This document shows, piece by piece, positions 1-6,162 of a stretch of DNA of 10,260 bases; position 1 is the stretch's first letter, and each line of letters begins with the position of its first letter. The notes under the pieces are model-generated. The model ran no database searches, was not told the DNA's origin, and was given only the letters and a program-made list of their open reading frames with translations. Origin of the DNA: Actinomycetota bacterium (lineage in GTDB: Bacteria; Actinomycetota; Thermoleophilia; Solirubrobacterales; Solirubrobacteraceae); the NCBI GenBank assembly GCA_009699915.1, contig WLNG01000026.1, positions 1 to 10,260 on the forward strand. The letters run 5' to 3'. Position numbers and translations under genes: made by a program.

Positions 1-1678
1 CCTGGAAGATCAGGCGGGCGACGCCGAAGGCAGCGCCCGTAGCCAGCAGGCTCGTGAGCACGCCGAGCGCGGCGATGATCGGGGCCTGGAGCGCGATCAG
101 CAGCAGCAGGAAGCCGAGGACGAGCACCACGCCGATCACGAGCGGCGTCTTTGCGGAGAGGAGCTGCTCGAGATCGTGGTTCTCGGCTGCAGCCCCACCG
201 ACCAGCGCCCCCGCGGGAAGCGCCGCGCGCAGCCGATCGATCGTCGCCCCGGTCGCCTTGGCGGACGGGTCGGTCTTCGGGATCACCTGGACGAGCGTCG
301 CACCGCCCGAGCCCGCGATCGCCGGCATCACTCGCGCGACGCCGTTGTCGGCTGTAGCGACGGCGGTCACCTTCGCGGCGTCGCCCTGCGTCGTGACCAC
401 CTGCAGCGCGCCGGGCGCGCCGTCGCCGAAGGCGCGCTGGACCTGGACGTAGCCGATCCGCGAGCTGTCGCCCTGCGGAACGACCTTGATCGACGGCATT
501 CCCGTCTTCAGCCCGAAGACGGGAATGATCAGCGCGATCAGGACCACCAGCGCCAGTCCGCCGAAGGCGTACGGGTGGCGCCAGAGGCGCTCTCCCCACG
601 CCGCGAAGCGCGGTGAGCGATGCTCACCCTGGTGGACCCACGGCAGCGAGAGTCGGTCGATGCGCGGGCCGAGCTTGCCGAGCACAGCGGGCAGCAGCGT
701 CAGCGTCGCGGCGAGAATGAAGACGACCGCGACCATGATCCCCAGTGCCATCGAGCGGAACGCCGGCGAGGGCACGAGCATCACGGCGGTCAGCGAGACG
801 AGCACCGTGATGCCGCTGAAGAGGACCGCCTTGCCGGCGGTGTCCATCGTCTCCCCGACGGCGTCGGCGACCGATTCGTGCTGGCCGAAGAGCGAGCCGC
901 GGAAGCGGTGGACGATGAAGAGCGCGTAGTCGATCCCGAGGGCGAGCGCGAACATGAGGGCGAAATTCATCGCCCAGATCGAGATGTCGAGCAGCTGGGT
1001 GCCGACATAGAGCGACCCGGCGGAGGCGACGAGTCCGGCGATCGTCAGCAGCAGCGGCAGACCGGCCGCGACGAGCGAGCCGAAGGCGAGCACGAGGATG
1101 ATGAGCGTCACCGGCCAGGAGATGAGCTCGCTCTTCATCATGGCCGAGCGATTGGCCGCGTTGAAGTCGGACCACATGCCGCTGGCACCGGTGAGCGACA
1201 CCTGCACGCCGTCGCCTTGGAGTTTGTGGAGCTCGGTCTTGAGGTCGTCGGCGGCACGGACCATCGTGTTGGAGTCGGCTCCCGCCGCGCCCTGGATGAT
1301 CGCGGTGTGGCCGTCACGCGAGATCGACGCTCCGGGCTGGGGGGCGACCACCGCGCGCACGCGCGGATCGGCCTTCAGCGCGGCCGAGGCCTCCGTCACG
1401 CGCTGCTGGAATGCCGGGTCGGAGACTGTGGCGGAATTCGAGTGCACCACGACCCAGAGCGCGCTCGAGGAGAGGCCCTGGAAGTTGCGATCGATTGCCT
1501 TGCGCGCCGCGACGGACTGCGAGCCGCTCGCCTCCCATCCGGCTCCGGAGAGCGCCGTCTCCACCTTGGGCGCGAGCACGCCAAGGCCGACGACGATGAC
1601 GAGCCAGACGAGGCTGACGATCCGGACGTTGCTCGCCGACCAGCGGCCCAGGCGCCCGATGGGGCCGAACTCGGGCAT
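1..1678 (-). CDS. MMPL/RND-family membrane exporter, C-terminus cut by window edge
   Basis: A proton-driven transporter of the MMPL branch of the RND superfamily, acting in the cytoplasmic membrane. Members export lipids, hydrophobic compounds or drugs; the substrate here cannot be read from sequence. 559 residues are visible. There is a first membrane helix at about 20-37, then an extracytoplasmic domain (about 40-185) containing GAGWEASGSQ. A helix bundle follows at about 187-333, with the typical MNFALMFALALGIDYALFIV stretch; Asp250-Tyr251 in GIDYALF is the conserved proton-relay position. A linker, another helix (about 371-390), a second extracytoplasmic domain (about 391-508) and the first helix of the second bundle follow. 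Perhaps 150-200 residues are missing past position 1. The ATG shares one base with the upstream stop (TGATG), which implies translational coupling in an arsR-DUF2892-MMPL operon. The family call is secure; the substrate is unknown. Confidence 0.93.
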   Translation of the reverse strand, partial: MPEFGPIGRLGRWSASNVRIVSLVWLVIVVGLGVLAPKVETALSGAGWEASGSQSVAARKAIDRNFQGLSSSALWVVVHSNSATVSDPAFQQRVTEASAALKADPRVRAVVAPQPGASISRDGHTAIIQGAAGADSNTMVRAADDLKTELHKLQGDGVQVSLTGASGMWSDFNAANRSAMMKSELISWPVTLIILVLAFGSLVAAGLPLLLTIAGLVASAGSLYVGTQLLDISIWAMNFALMFALALGIDYALFIVHRFRGSLFGQHESVADAVGETMDTAGKAVLFSGITVLVSLTAVMLVPSPAFRSMALGIMVAVVFILAATLTLLPAVLGKLGPRIDRLSLPWVHQGEHRSPRFAAWGERLWRHPYAFGGLALVVLIALIIPVFGLKTGMPSIKVVPQGDSSRIGYVQVQRAFGDGAPGALQVVTTQGDAAKVTAVATADNGVARVMPAIAGSGGATLVQVIPKTDPSAKATGATIDRLRAALPAGALVGGAAAENHDLEQLLSAKTPLVIGVVLVLGFLLLLIALQAPIIAALGVLTSLLATGAAFGVARLIFQ

Positions 1679-1935
1679 CAGCTGCCGGCCGCCGGGTAGA
1701 GCACCGACCGCAGGTGCAGAACCCGCCTCATGAAGATCGATGCGGGGCACGCCCCGAACGCGACGTAGAGCCACTGGTTGATGCCCACAAAGGCGGTGAG
1801 CAGGAGGAACCAGGGTGAGACAACGGCCACCAGCAGTGCGCTGATCAGCGTCATCGTGCCGGCCATCGCGAAGAGGACGCGTTCCAGCGGCCAGCCAGGC
1901 GAGGTCGTGGAGCAGGTTGTGCCGGTGGTGGTCAT
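1678..1935 (-). CDS. DUF2892 (YgaP-type transmembrane domain) small membrane protein
   Basis: An 85-residue protein with two closely spaced hydrophobic helices (about 18-39 and 42-60), a short turn, and a cytosolic-looking basic tail. The second helix ends in GINQWLYVAFGACPASIFMR, matching the DUF2892 pattern in which a Cys-Pro follows the second helix (Cys63-Pro64 here). In YgaP such a segment anchors a rhodanese domain; standalone copies are common and have no established role. A GGGAGG ribosome site lies just upstream of the ATG. The start overlaps the arsR stop by four bases (ATGA), and the stop overlaps the exporter start by one base. The three genes are therefore tightly coupled, and this protein is probably an accessory to the exporter or to a thiol/sulfur response. 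The only other cysteine is Cys8 in the hydrophilic N-terminus. Confidence 0.8.
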   Translation of the reverse strand: MTTTGTTCSTTSPGWPLERVLFAMAGTMTLISALLVAVVSPWFLLLTAFVGINQWLYVAFGACPASIFMRRVLHLRSVLYPAAGS

Positions 1936-2273
1936 GCCGTGCCTCCCGTAAGGATCTGGTCGAGGTCGTGGATCTGGCGCTGGATGCCGCCGCAGACGCT
2001 CTCGCAGAGCGCGAAGACGCTCGGATCGGCGATCGCGTAGCGGACGAACGTGCCGTCCTTCGTGCGTGAGACGAGGCCTGCTTGGTACAGCACGCCGAGA
2101 TGCTTGGAGGCGTTCTGCTGCGAGGTGCCAAGCACCATCGTCAGCTCACCGACCGATTGCTCACCATCGCGCAGGAGGTCGAGCAGGCGGATGCGCATCG
2201 GATCGGCAAGGACGCGGAAGCGCGCGGCGATCAGCTCGCTGAGGGGTTCGGGAATCGGGTGAGGAACATCCAT
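1932..2273 (-). CDS. ArsR/SmtB-family winged-helix transcriptional repressor
   Basis: A 113-residue dimeric winged-helix regulator, in the normal ArsR size range. It shows the family's opening helix with the RVLADPMRIRLLDLL motif (20-34), the recognition helix TSQQNASKHLGVLYQAGLV (50-68) and a wing with RTKDGTFVRYAI (70-81). ArsR members release DNA on binding metals, metalloids, or after cysteine oxidation or persulfidation. The metal-type CVC motif of the recognition helix is absent. The only cysteines are Cys90 and Cys94 (CX3C) in the C-terminal helix, so sensing by this pair is possible but unproven. The gene is first in an operon with the DUF2892 and MMPL genes and probably represses them and itself through the inverted repeat over its promoter. 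No Shine-Dalgarno sequence precedes the ATG, which fits a leaderless transcript. Confidence 0.92.
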   Translation of the reverse strand: MDVPHPIPEPLSELIAARFRVLADPMRIRLLDLLRDGEQSVGELTMVLGTSQQNASKHLGVLYQAGLVSRTKDGTFVRYAIADPSVFALCESVCGGIQRQIHDLDQILTGGTA

Positions 2274-2279
2274 GCCTGT

Positions 2280-2285
2280 ACTATA
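2280..2285 (-). promoter_or_regulatory. Extended -10 promoter of the arsR operon, probably leaderless
   Basis: On the minus strand TGGTATAGT matches the extended -10 form TGnTATAAT at all but one base. Only six bases separate the hexamer from the arsR ATG, so transcription should begin at or next to the A of the start codon. No ribosome site is present, in agreement. A perfect TTGACA occurs at 2308-2313, but the spacing is 22 bases, too long for a standard -35 partner. Confidence 0.6.
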
Positions 2286-2303
2286 CCACTGTTCAGCGGT
2301 AGA
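2282..2303. promoter_or_regulatory. Inverted repeat over the arsR promoter, putative operator
   Basis: The plus strand reads TATACCACT, GTTC, AGCGGTAGA. The two 9-base arms match at 7 of 9 positions when one is reverse-complemented, around a 4-base centre. The repeat covers most of the -10 hexamer and the region just upstream, where bound ArsR would block RNA polymerase. This fits autoregulation, which is usual in the family. The binding itself is inferred. Confidence 0.5.
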
Positions 2304-2325
2304 TTGGTGTCAATAGTTTGATCGC

Positions 2326-3378
2326 TCACTTCAGGCGCAGCGCGATGACGCACATGTCGTCGCGGAGACGGCCGCGCGTGAAGTCCATGACCAGCTCATC
2401 GATCGCGTCGACGATCTCGCTCGGCGGGCGCTCCCCGAACACCCGAACGAGGTCGCGGACCCGTGGCAACCCCATCAGCATGCCGTCGCGCCGGGCTTCG
2501 GTGACGCCGTCGGTGAAGAGCAGCATCCCGTATCCGGGTGAGGGCGCGGCAGAGTGCACCGGGAAGGTCGCCTCCGGTGTGACTCCGAGCGGCGGGCCGC
2601 GAAACTCGCCGTTGAGCTCGTGCCCGTCCTGCAGGCTCAAGGGGGCCGCGTGGCCGGCGAGAGCCCAGTGGAGCGTGTTCGCGGCCGGGTCGTGGACGAC
2701 ACAGACCGCGGTGAGGAAGTTCTCGTCATCCCAGGCCTCGCAGAGCACCCGGTTCGCGAGCCCAAGGATCATCCCGGGATCGCGGCTGCCGGCCGCCATG
2801 CTGCCCAGCAGCGCGCGTGCGAAGGTCGCGTCGCGGGCCGCGCGGATGCCGTGTCCGACGACGTCGCCGATGATGATCACGCTACATCCGTGCAGCTCCT
2901 GGGCGAGGTAGAAGTCGCCGGCGACTGCATGCTCCGCGGGACGGAAGGTCACCGCGATCTCCAGGCCCGGGAGCTCCGGAATCCGAGCCGGGCTGAGCGC
3001 CTCGCGCAGCGCTTCGACCTCGGCCTGCGCAGAGATGAGATCGCCCAAGCGCGCACGCAGGAAGCTGACGAGCAGCGCCACGGCGATGATGATGATGCCC
3101 CTCAGCGCAGCGGCCGCCTCCCATTCCCCGGCGTGCAGGCCGAAGCCGAGCGCCACGGCACCGATCCACAGGCCGACGCAGAGAACGGCCAGGAGGACGC
3201 CGGCGCGGCTGCCGAACCACCACGCCGCAAGCCCGACCGGCAGCGCGAACAGGAATCCAAAACCGATCTGCGCGGAATCGCTCGTCACAACGACGGTGGC
3301 GACGTTCGCGCCAACGAGTGCCGCGATCAGCGCGATGCGAACCGCCATAACCGCGCCCGGGCCGCGGACCAACCACAT
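2326..3378 (-). CDS. Membrane-anchored SpoIIE/PP2C-type serine/threonine phosphatase
   Basis: A 350-residue metal-dependent phosphatase of the SpoIIE/RsbU class, which usually dephosphorylates anti-sigma-factor antagonists in partner-switching pathways. The N-terminus has about four hydrophobic segments (10-31, 38-55, 59-81, 92-107). A short charged helix (about 108-128) then leads into the catalytic domain (about 130-350). Catalytic-domain motifs are visible in order: VAGDFYLAQ (Asp155), IIGDVVGHGIRAA (Asp172), ALAGHAAP (239-246), LLFTDGVTEAR (Asp290) and RDDMCVIALRL (Asp340-Asp341). These acidic residues are the expected Mn/Mg ligands, so the enzyme looks active. There is no PAS, GAF or HAMP sensor, so any signal would come through the membrane part. 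No anti-sigma or STAS partner gene is present in the window. The start is uncertain: neither this ATG nor Met11 has a clear ribosome site. Confidence 0.9.
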   Translation of the reverse strand: MWLVRGPGAVMAVRIALIAALVGANVATVVVTSDSAQIGFGFLFALPVGLAAWWFGSRAGVLLAVLCVGLWIGAVALGFGLHAGEWEAAAALRGIIIIAVALLVSFLRARLGDLISAQAEVEALREALSPARIPELPGLEIAVTFRPAEHAVAGDFYLAQELHGCSVIIIGDVVGHGIRAARDATFARALLGSMAAGSRDPGMILGLANRVLCEAWDDENFLTAVCVVHDPAANTLHWALAGHAAPLSLQDGHELNGEFRGPPLGVTPEATFPVHSAAPSPGYGMLLFTDGVTEARRDGMLMGLPRVRDLVRVFGERPPSEIVDAIDELVMDFTRGRLRDDMCVIALRLK

Positions 3379-3417
3379 GGGCCGACTGTAGGAGGCGCCC
3401 GCGGCCGCCGCGGCCCG

Positions 3418-3423
3418 ATTACA
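3418..3423 (-). promoter_or_regulatory. Possible -10 element of the phosphatase gene
   Basis: TGTAAT on the minus strand matches TATAAT at five of six positions and lies 39 bases before the phosphatase ATG. No recognisable -35 is found at 16-18 bases; that zone is occupied by the inverted repeat at 3429-3453. This is weak on its own and is listed because it is the only A/T-rich hexamer in an otherwise very GC-rich gap. Confidence 0.25.
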
Positions 3424-3428
3424 GGGTT

Positions 3429-3453
3429 TCCGGTAGAGGCGGCGGCTACCGGA
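3429..3453. repeat. Perfect 8-base inverted repeat between purE and the phosphatase gene
   Basis: TCCGGTAG and CTACCGGA are perfect complements around a 9-base GC-rich centre, and a further partial copy (CTACCG) follows at once. The repeat lies in the 141-base gap after the purE stop and upstream of the phosphatase start. It could be an operator overlapping the phosphatase -35 zone, or the hairpin of a purE terminator. No T-run follows on the minus strand, which weakens the terminator reading. The rest of this gap holds a GC-only palindrome near 3399-3415 and nothing else recognisable. Confidence 0.45.
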
Positions 3454-3519
3454 TACCCCTACCGAAGGCGCAGGATCGGCGATCGAATTCCACGGTCGCG
3501 GCGGGGATGATCGCCTAGC

Positions 3520-4011
3520 TCAAGGCTCGGCCCTGAGGCGCCGGTCGGCCGTCAGCGCCCGCTCGGCCGAGCGCTCACGGTCGGCGGTCACCGCGGCGCG
3601 GATGCGCTGGTCGGTGACGCCGAGAATCCGCGCGGCGAGAATCCCGGCGTTGCGCCCACCGCCGATCGCGACGGTCGCAACCGGGATGCCTGTGGGCATC
3701 TGAGCGATCGAGAGCAGCGAATCAATCCCGTTCAGATCCCGCAGTGGTACCGGCACTCCGATCACCGGCAGCGAGGTGCACGCCGCCAGCATCCCGGGCA
3801 GATGGGCGGCCCCACCGGCACCCGCGATGATCACCTGCAGCCCGCGATCCTCCGCGCCGAGCCCGTATTCGAGCATCTGCTGGGGCGTGCGGTGCGCCGA
3901 AACGACGCGCAGCTCGTGCGCGACGCCGAATTGCGTCAGAACCTCTGCCGCGGGCCGCATCACCTCGAGATCGGAGTCGCTACCCATGACGATGCCGACC
4001 ACTGCGCTCAT
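3520..4011 (-). CDS. purE: N5-carboxyaminoimidazole ribonucleotide mutase (PurE, class I)
   Basis: A cytosolic enzyme of purine synthesis that moves the carboxyl group of N5-CAIR to carbon to give CAIR. Its 163 residues fit class I PurE. The phosphate-binding [14 protein letters not shown] segment (5-18), SAHRTP with the catalytic-region His40 (38-43), and the glycine-rich [13 protein letters not shown] (62-74) are all present, as is the conserved PVIGVPVP stretch further on. A linked purK, as here, is the usual mark of a class I enzyme that needs N5-CAIR rather than CO2 directly. The ATG overlaps the purK stop by four bases (ATGA), so translation is probably coupled. The last 25 or so residues are charged, arginine-rich and not part of the conserved core. 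Confidence 0.97.
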   Translation of the reverse strand: MSAVVGIVMGSDSDLEVMRPAAEVLTQFGVAHELRVVSAHRTPQQMLEYGLGAEDRGLQVIIAGAGGAAHLPGMLAACTSLPVIGVPVPLRDLNGIDSLLSIAQMPTGIPVATVAIGGGRNAGILAARILGVTDQRIRAAVTADRERSAERALTADRRLRAEP

Positions 4012-5138
4012 GCGGAACCTCCCTCGAGAATGGACGCTGCCTCCCGGGCCCTGGCGGCGACCTCAGCGATCTGCGCACCGCACGCCGTGACATGGCCGAG
4101 CTTGCGGCCCGGCGCGGGCTCCTTGCCGTAGAGATGGAGATGGACCCCCGGAACGGCGAGCGCCTCGGCGACGCGCTCCGCAGGCTGGGCGCCGTCGGCC
4201 GGACCGACGACATTCACCGTCACCACGGCGGGCGCGACGAGATCCGGGACGCCGAGCGGCCAACCAAGGACCGCGCGCAGGTGCTGCTCGAACTGCGAGG
4301 TGCAGGATCCCTCGATCGTGAAGTGCCCGGAGTTGTGCGGCCGCAGCGCGAGCTCGTTGACGAGCAGGAGGCCATCGACGACGAAGAGCTCGAGCGCCAG
4401 CAGGCCGACGGCGCCCGAGCGCTCCGCGATCTCCAGCGCGAGCGAACGAGCCTTGTCGGCGAGCTGCGGCGGGATCGGCGCCGGGACGCGGATCTCCCGG
4501 CACATCGCATCGCGCTGGACGGTCTGCGCGACCGGGTAGGCAACCTGCTCCCCGACGCGGGTGCGAGCCACGAGCACGGCGAGCTCCTGCTCGATCGCCA
4601 GCAGCGGCTCGAGCAGGACGCCGTCAGGCAGTTCGCCCAGCACGGCCGAGGCCACCTTCGCATCCGCGACGACGGTCACCCCGCGCCCGTCGTAGCCGCC
4701 TCGCGGCGCCTTCGCGACGAGCGGCCAGCCGTGCAGCGAGCCGAACTCCTCGATCTCCCGCAGGCCGCGCGCCAGCGCAAACGGTGGCACCGGAAGGCCA
4801 AGAGCCGCCAGATGCTCACGCTGGTGAGCCTTGTCCTGGGCGAGGAGCTTGGCCCGGGCGGGCGGGGCAAGGTTGACGCCGTCCGCCTCGAGCCGGGCGA
4901 GCAGCTCTGGCGGGACGCGCTCGTGGTCGAAGGTGACGACATCGGCGCCCTCGGCGAGGCGGCGCAGATCGGCGAGCTCCGCGGGCGAGCCGATCTGGTG
5001 GACGGCGCCGGCGAGGACTGCTGGGTCCTGCGACGTGGCGGCGAGCACCCGCAGCTCGACCCCGAGGTCGATCGCCGCTTGGTGGGTCATGCGGGCGAGC
5101 TGCCCGGCTCCCACCATCGCAACCGTCGGTGCCCCCAC
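4008..5138 (-). CDS. purK: N5-carboxyaminoimidazole ribonucleotide synthase (PurK)
   Basis: An ATP-grasp ligase that makes N5-CAIR from AIR, ATP and bicarbonate in the cytosol, supplying PurE encoded just downstream. It has 376 residues, a normal length. The N-terminal nucleotide-type fold begins [12 protein letters not shown] (6-17). The ATP-grasp part carries [13 protein letters not shown] (141-153), [16 protein letters not shown] (177-192) and the metal/nucleotide segment [17 protein letters not shown] (258-274), followed by [16 protein letters not shown]. The start used is a GTG one base after the upstream permease stop, with a G-run suitable as ribosome site. The ATG at codon 8 would remove the first beta strand, so the GTG is preferred. 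The purine genes sit directly behind a bicarbonate-transporter-family gene, which matches PurK's use of bicarbonate. Confidence 0.97.
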   Translation of the reverse strand: MGAPTVAMVGAGQLARMTHQAAIDLGVELRVLAATSQDPAVLAGAVHQIGSPAELADLRRLAEGADVVTFDHERVPPELLARLEADGVNLAPPARAKLLAQDKAHQREHLAALGLPVPPFALARGLREIEEFGSLHGWPLVAKAPRGGYDGRGVTVVADAKVASAVLGELPDGVLLEPLLAIEQELAVLVARTRVGEQVAYPVAQTVQRDAMCREIRVPAPIPPQLADKARSLALEIAERSGAVGLLALELFVVDGLLLVNELALRPHNSGHFTIEGSCTSQFEQHLRAVLGWPLGVPDLVAPAVVTVNVVGPADGAQPAERVAEALAVPGVHLHLYGKEPAPGRKLGHVTACGAQIAEVAARAREAASILEGGSA

Positions 5139-5139
5139 C

Positions 5140-6102
5140 TCAGCCCCCCGTCAGCACGCGGGCGAGCGCGAGGTAGAGCGGGATCCCGGCAATGAGGTTC
5201 AGCGGGAAGGTCACTGCGAGGACCAGCGGCAGCGAGAGGCCCGGATCGGCCTCCGGCAGCGCGACGCGCATCGCGGCCGGCGCGGCGATGTAGGAGGCGC
5301 TCGCGGCAAGGGTCGCGAGCAGCGCCACGTCGCCGGCGTCCATGCCGATCGCCCAGCCGAGCAGTGCGCCGAGCGTGCCCCCGATCAGCGGCATGTAGAG
5401 CGCGAACGCGATCATCCGCCAGCCGGCGGCGCGCAGCGCGCCGATCCGCCCGAAGGCGAGCAGGCCCATGTCGAGCAGGAAGAGCGCGAGCACGCCGGTG
5501 AACGGCGCGATGAAGAAACCGTCGAGATCCTCGCGGCCCTCGGTCCCGAGGATCACGCCGATGACCGTGGCGCCGATCAGCACCATCACGCTGCCGCTCG
5601 TCACGGCCTCGCGCACCTGGGAGCCGAGCCTCCCGCCCGCCGCGCCGGACCGCCGCGCGAGCAGCACGCCGACGGCGATCGCGGGCGCCTCCATCAGCGC
5701 CAGGACCGCCGGCATGAAGCCGGAGGTCGGCTCGCCGACGCTCTCCAGCAGCGCGATCGCAGCGCCGAAGGTCACGAGGCTCACCGACCCGTAGTGAGCA
5801 GCGATCGCCCCGGCGTTCGTGCCGTCGACCGGCGTCAGCCGTCGCAGCAGGAAGAAGGCGATCAGCGGCAGGGTCAAGCCGAGAGCGAGGCCGGCACCGA
5901 GGGCGAGAATCGCGTCTGCGTCGACCCCGGCCTCGCGCAGTTGGACGCCGCCTTTGAAGCCGATCGCCGCCATCAGGTAGATCGCAAGCGCCTGGGCGAC
6001 CGGCCGGGGCAGCGAGACGTCGGAGCGCACCCACGCGGCGAACGCACCGAGGGCGAAGAAGAGGACTCCGGGTGAGATGAGGTTGTCGAGAGCGGCGCTC
6101 AT
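5140..6102 (-). CDS. SbtA-family (sodium-dependent bicarbonate transporter) permease
   Basis: A 320-residue membrane protein with about ten hydrophobic segments, matching the Na+-dependent bicarbonate transporter superfamily (former DUF897). Alignment from memory with Synechocystis SbtA holds at several places: GFKGGVQL (48-55), the AAHYGSVSLVTFGAA region (101-115), ALMEAPAIAVGVLLAR (135-150), LDMGLLAFGRIGALR (210-224) and AASASYIAAPAAMR (266-279) near the C-terminus. The residues at the two transport loops differ from cyanobacterial SbtA (YGSVSLVTF for FGAVSGSTM, and SYIAAPA for SDISGPP), so bicarbonate as the substrate is plausible but unproven. The central cytosolic loop is short (about 150-168), which largely explains the smaller size than the roughly 370-residue cyanobacterial protein. 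The gene is followed after one base by purK. No strong ribosome site precedes its ATG. Confidence 0.85.
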   Translation of the reverse strand: MSAALDNLISPGVLFFALGAFAAWVRSDVSLPRPVAQALAIYLMAAIGFKGGVQLREAGVDADAILALGAGLALGLTLPLIAFFLLRRLTPVDGTNAGAIAAHYGSVSLVTFGAAIALLESVGEPTSGFMPAVLALMEAPAIAVGVLLARRSGAAGGRLGSQVREAVTSGSVMVLIGATVIGVILGTEGREDLDGFFIAPFTGVLALFLLDMGLLAFGRIGALRAAGWRMIAFALYMPLIGGTLGALLGWAIGMDAGDVALLATLAASASYIAAPAAMRVALPEADPGLSLPLVLAVTFPLNLIAGIPLYLALARVLTGG

Positions 6103-6103
6103 G

Positions 6104-6132
6104 GATCCGGTGGTCGGGGACGGGACCGGATC
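6104..6132. promoter_or_regulatory. Perfect inverted repeat in the 5' leader of the permease-purK-purE operon
   Basis: GATCCGGT and ACCGGATC are exact complements separated by 13 bases. The element lies directly after the predicted -10 and reaches to within a base or two of the permease ATG, covering the expected transcription start and leader. It could be an operator or a leader hairpin that limits access to the start codon. No protein can be assigned to it. Confidence 0.45.
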
Positions 6133-6162
6133 ATCATACGCACTTTGTTTCGTGTTTTACAA
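6133..6162 (-). promoter_or_regulatory. Sigma-70-like promoter for the permease-purK-purE operon
   Basis: On the minus strand TTGTAA (6157-6162) and TATGAT (6133-6138) are separated by 18 bases and match the consensus hexamers at four and five of six positions. The -35 overlaps the stop codon of the upstream methyltransferase gene. Transcription would start about 25 bases before the permease ATG. The stretch is A/T-rich compared with its surroundings, which supports the call. Confidence 0.5.

Noticed and set aside
620..1699. A 359-codon plus-strand open frame opposite the MMPL exporter
   Set aside because: The minus strand gives a continuous, motif-bearing MMPL protein. The plus-strand product is a His/Arg/Glu-rich shadow.
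2308..2313. Perfect TTGACA as the -35 of the arsR promoter
   Set aside because: Its spacing to the only good -10 is 22 bases, outside the usual 16-19. The extended -10 can explain the promoter alone.
3399..3415. GC-only palindrome near CCGCGGCCGCCGCGG as a terminator or origin element
   Set aside because: It has no T-run, and such palindromes arise easily in DNA of this composition.
4831..6075. A 414-codon plus-strand open frame opposite purK and the permease gene
   Set aside because: It is a shadow of the permease and purK genes. Its product is charged and of low complexity, with no recognisable motif.
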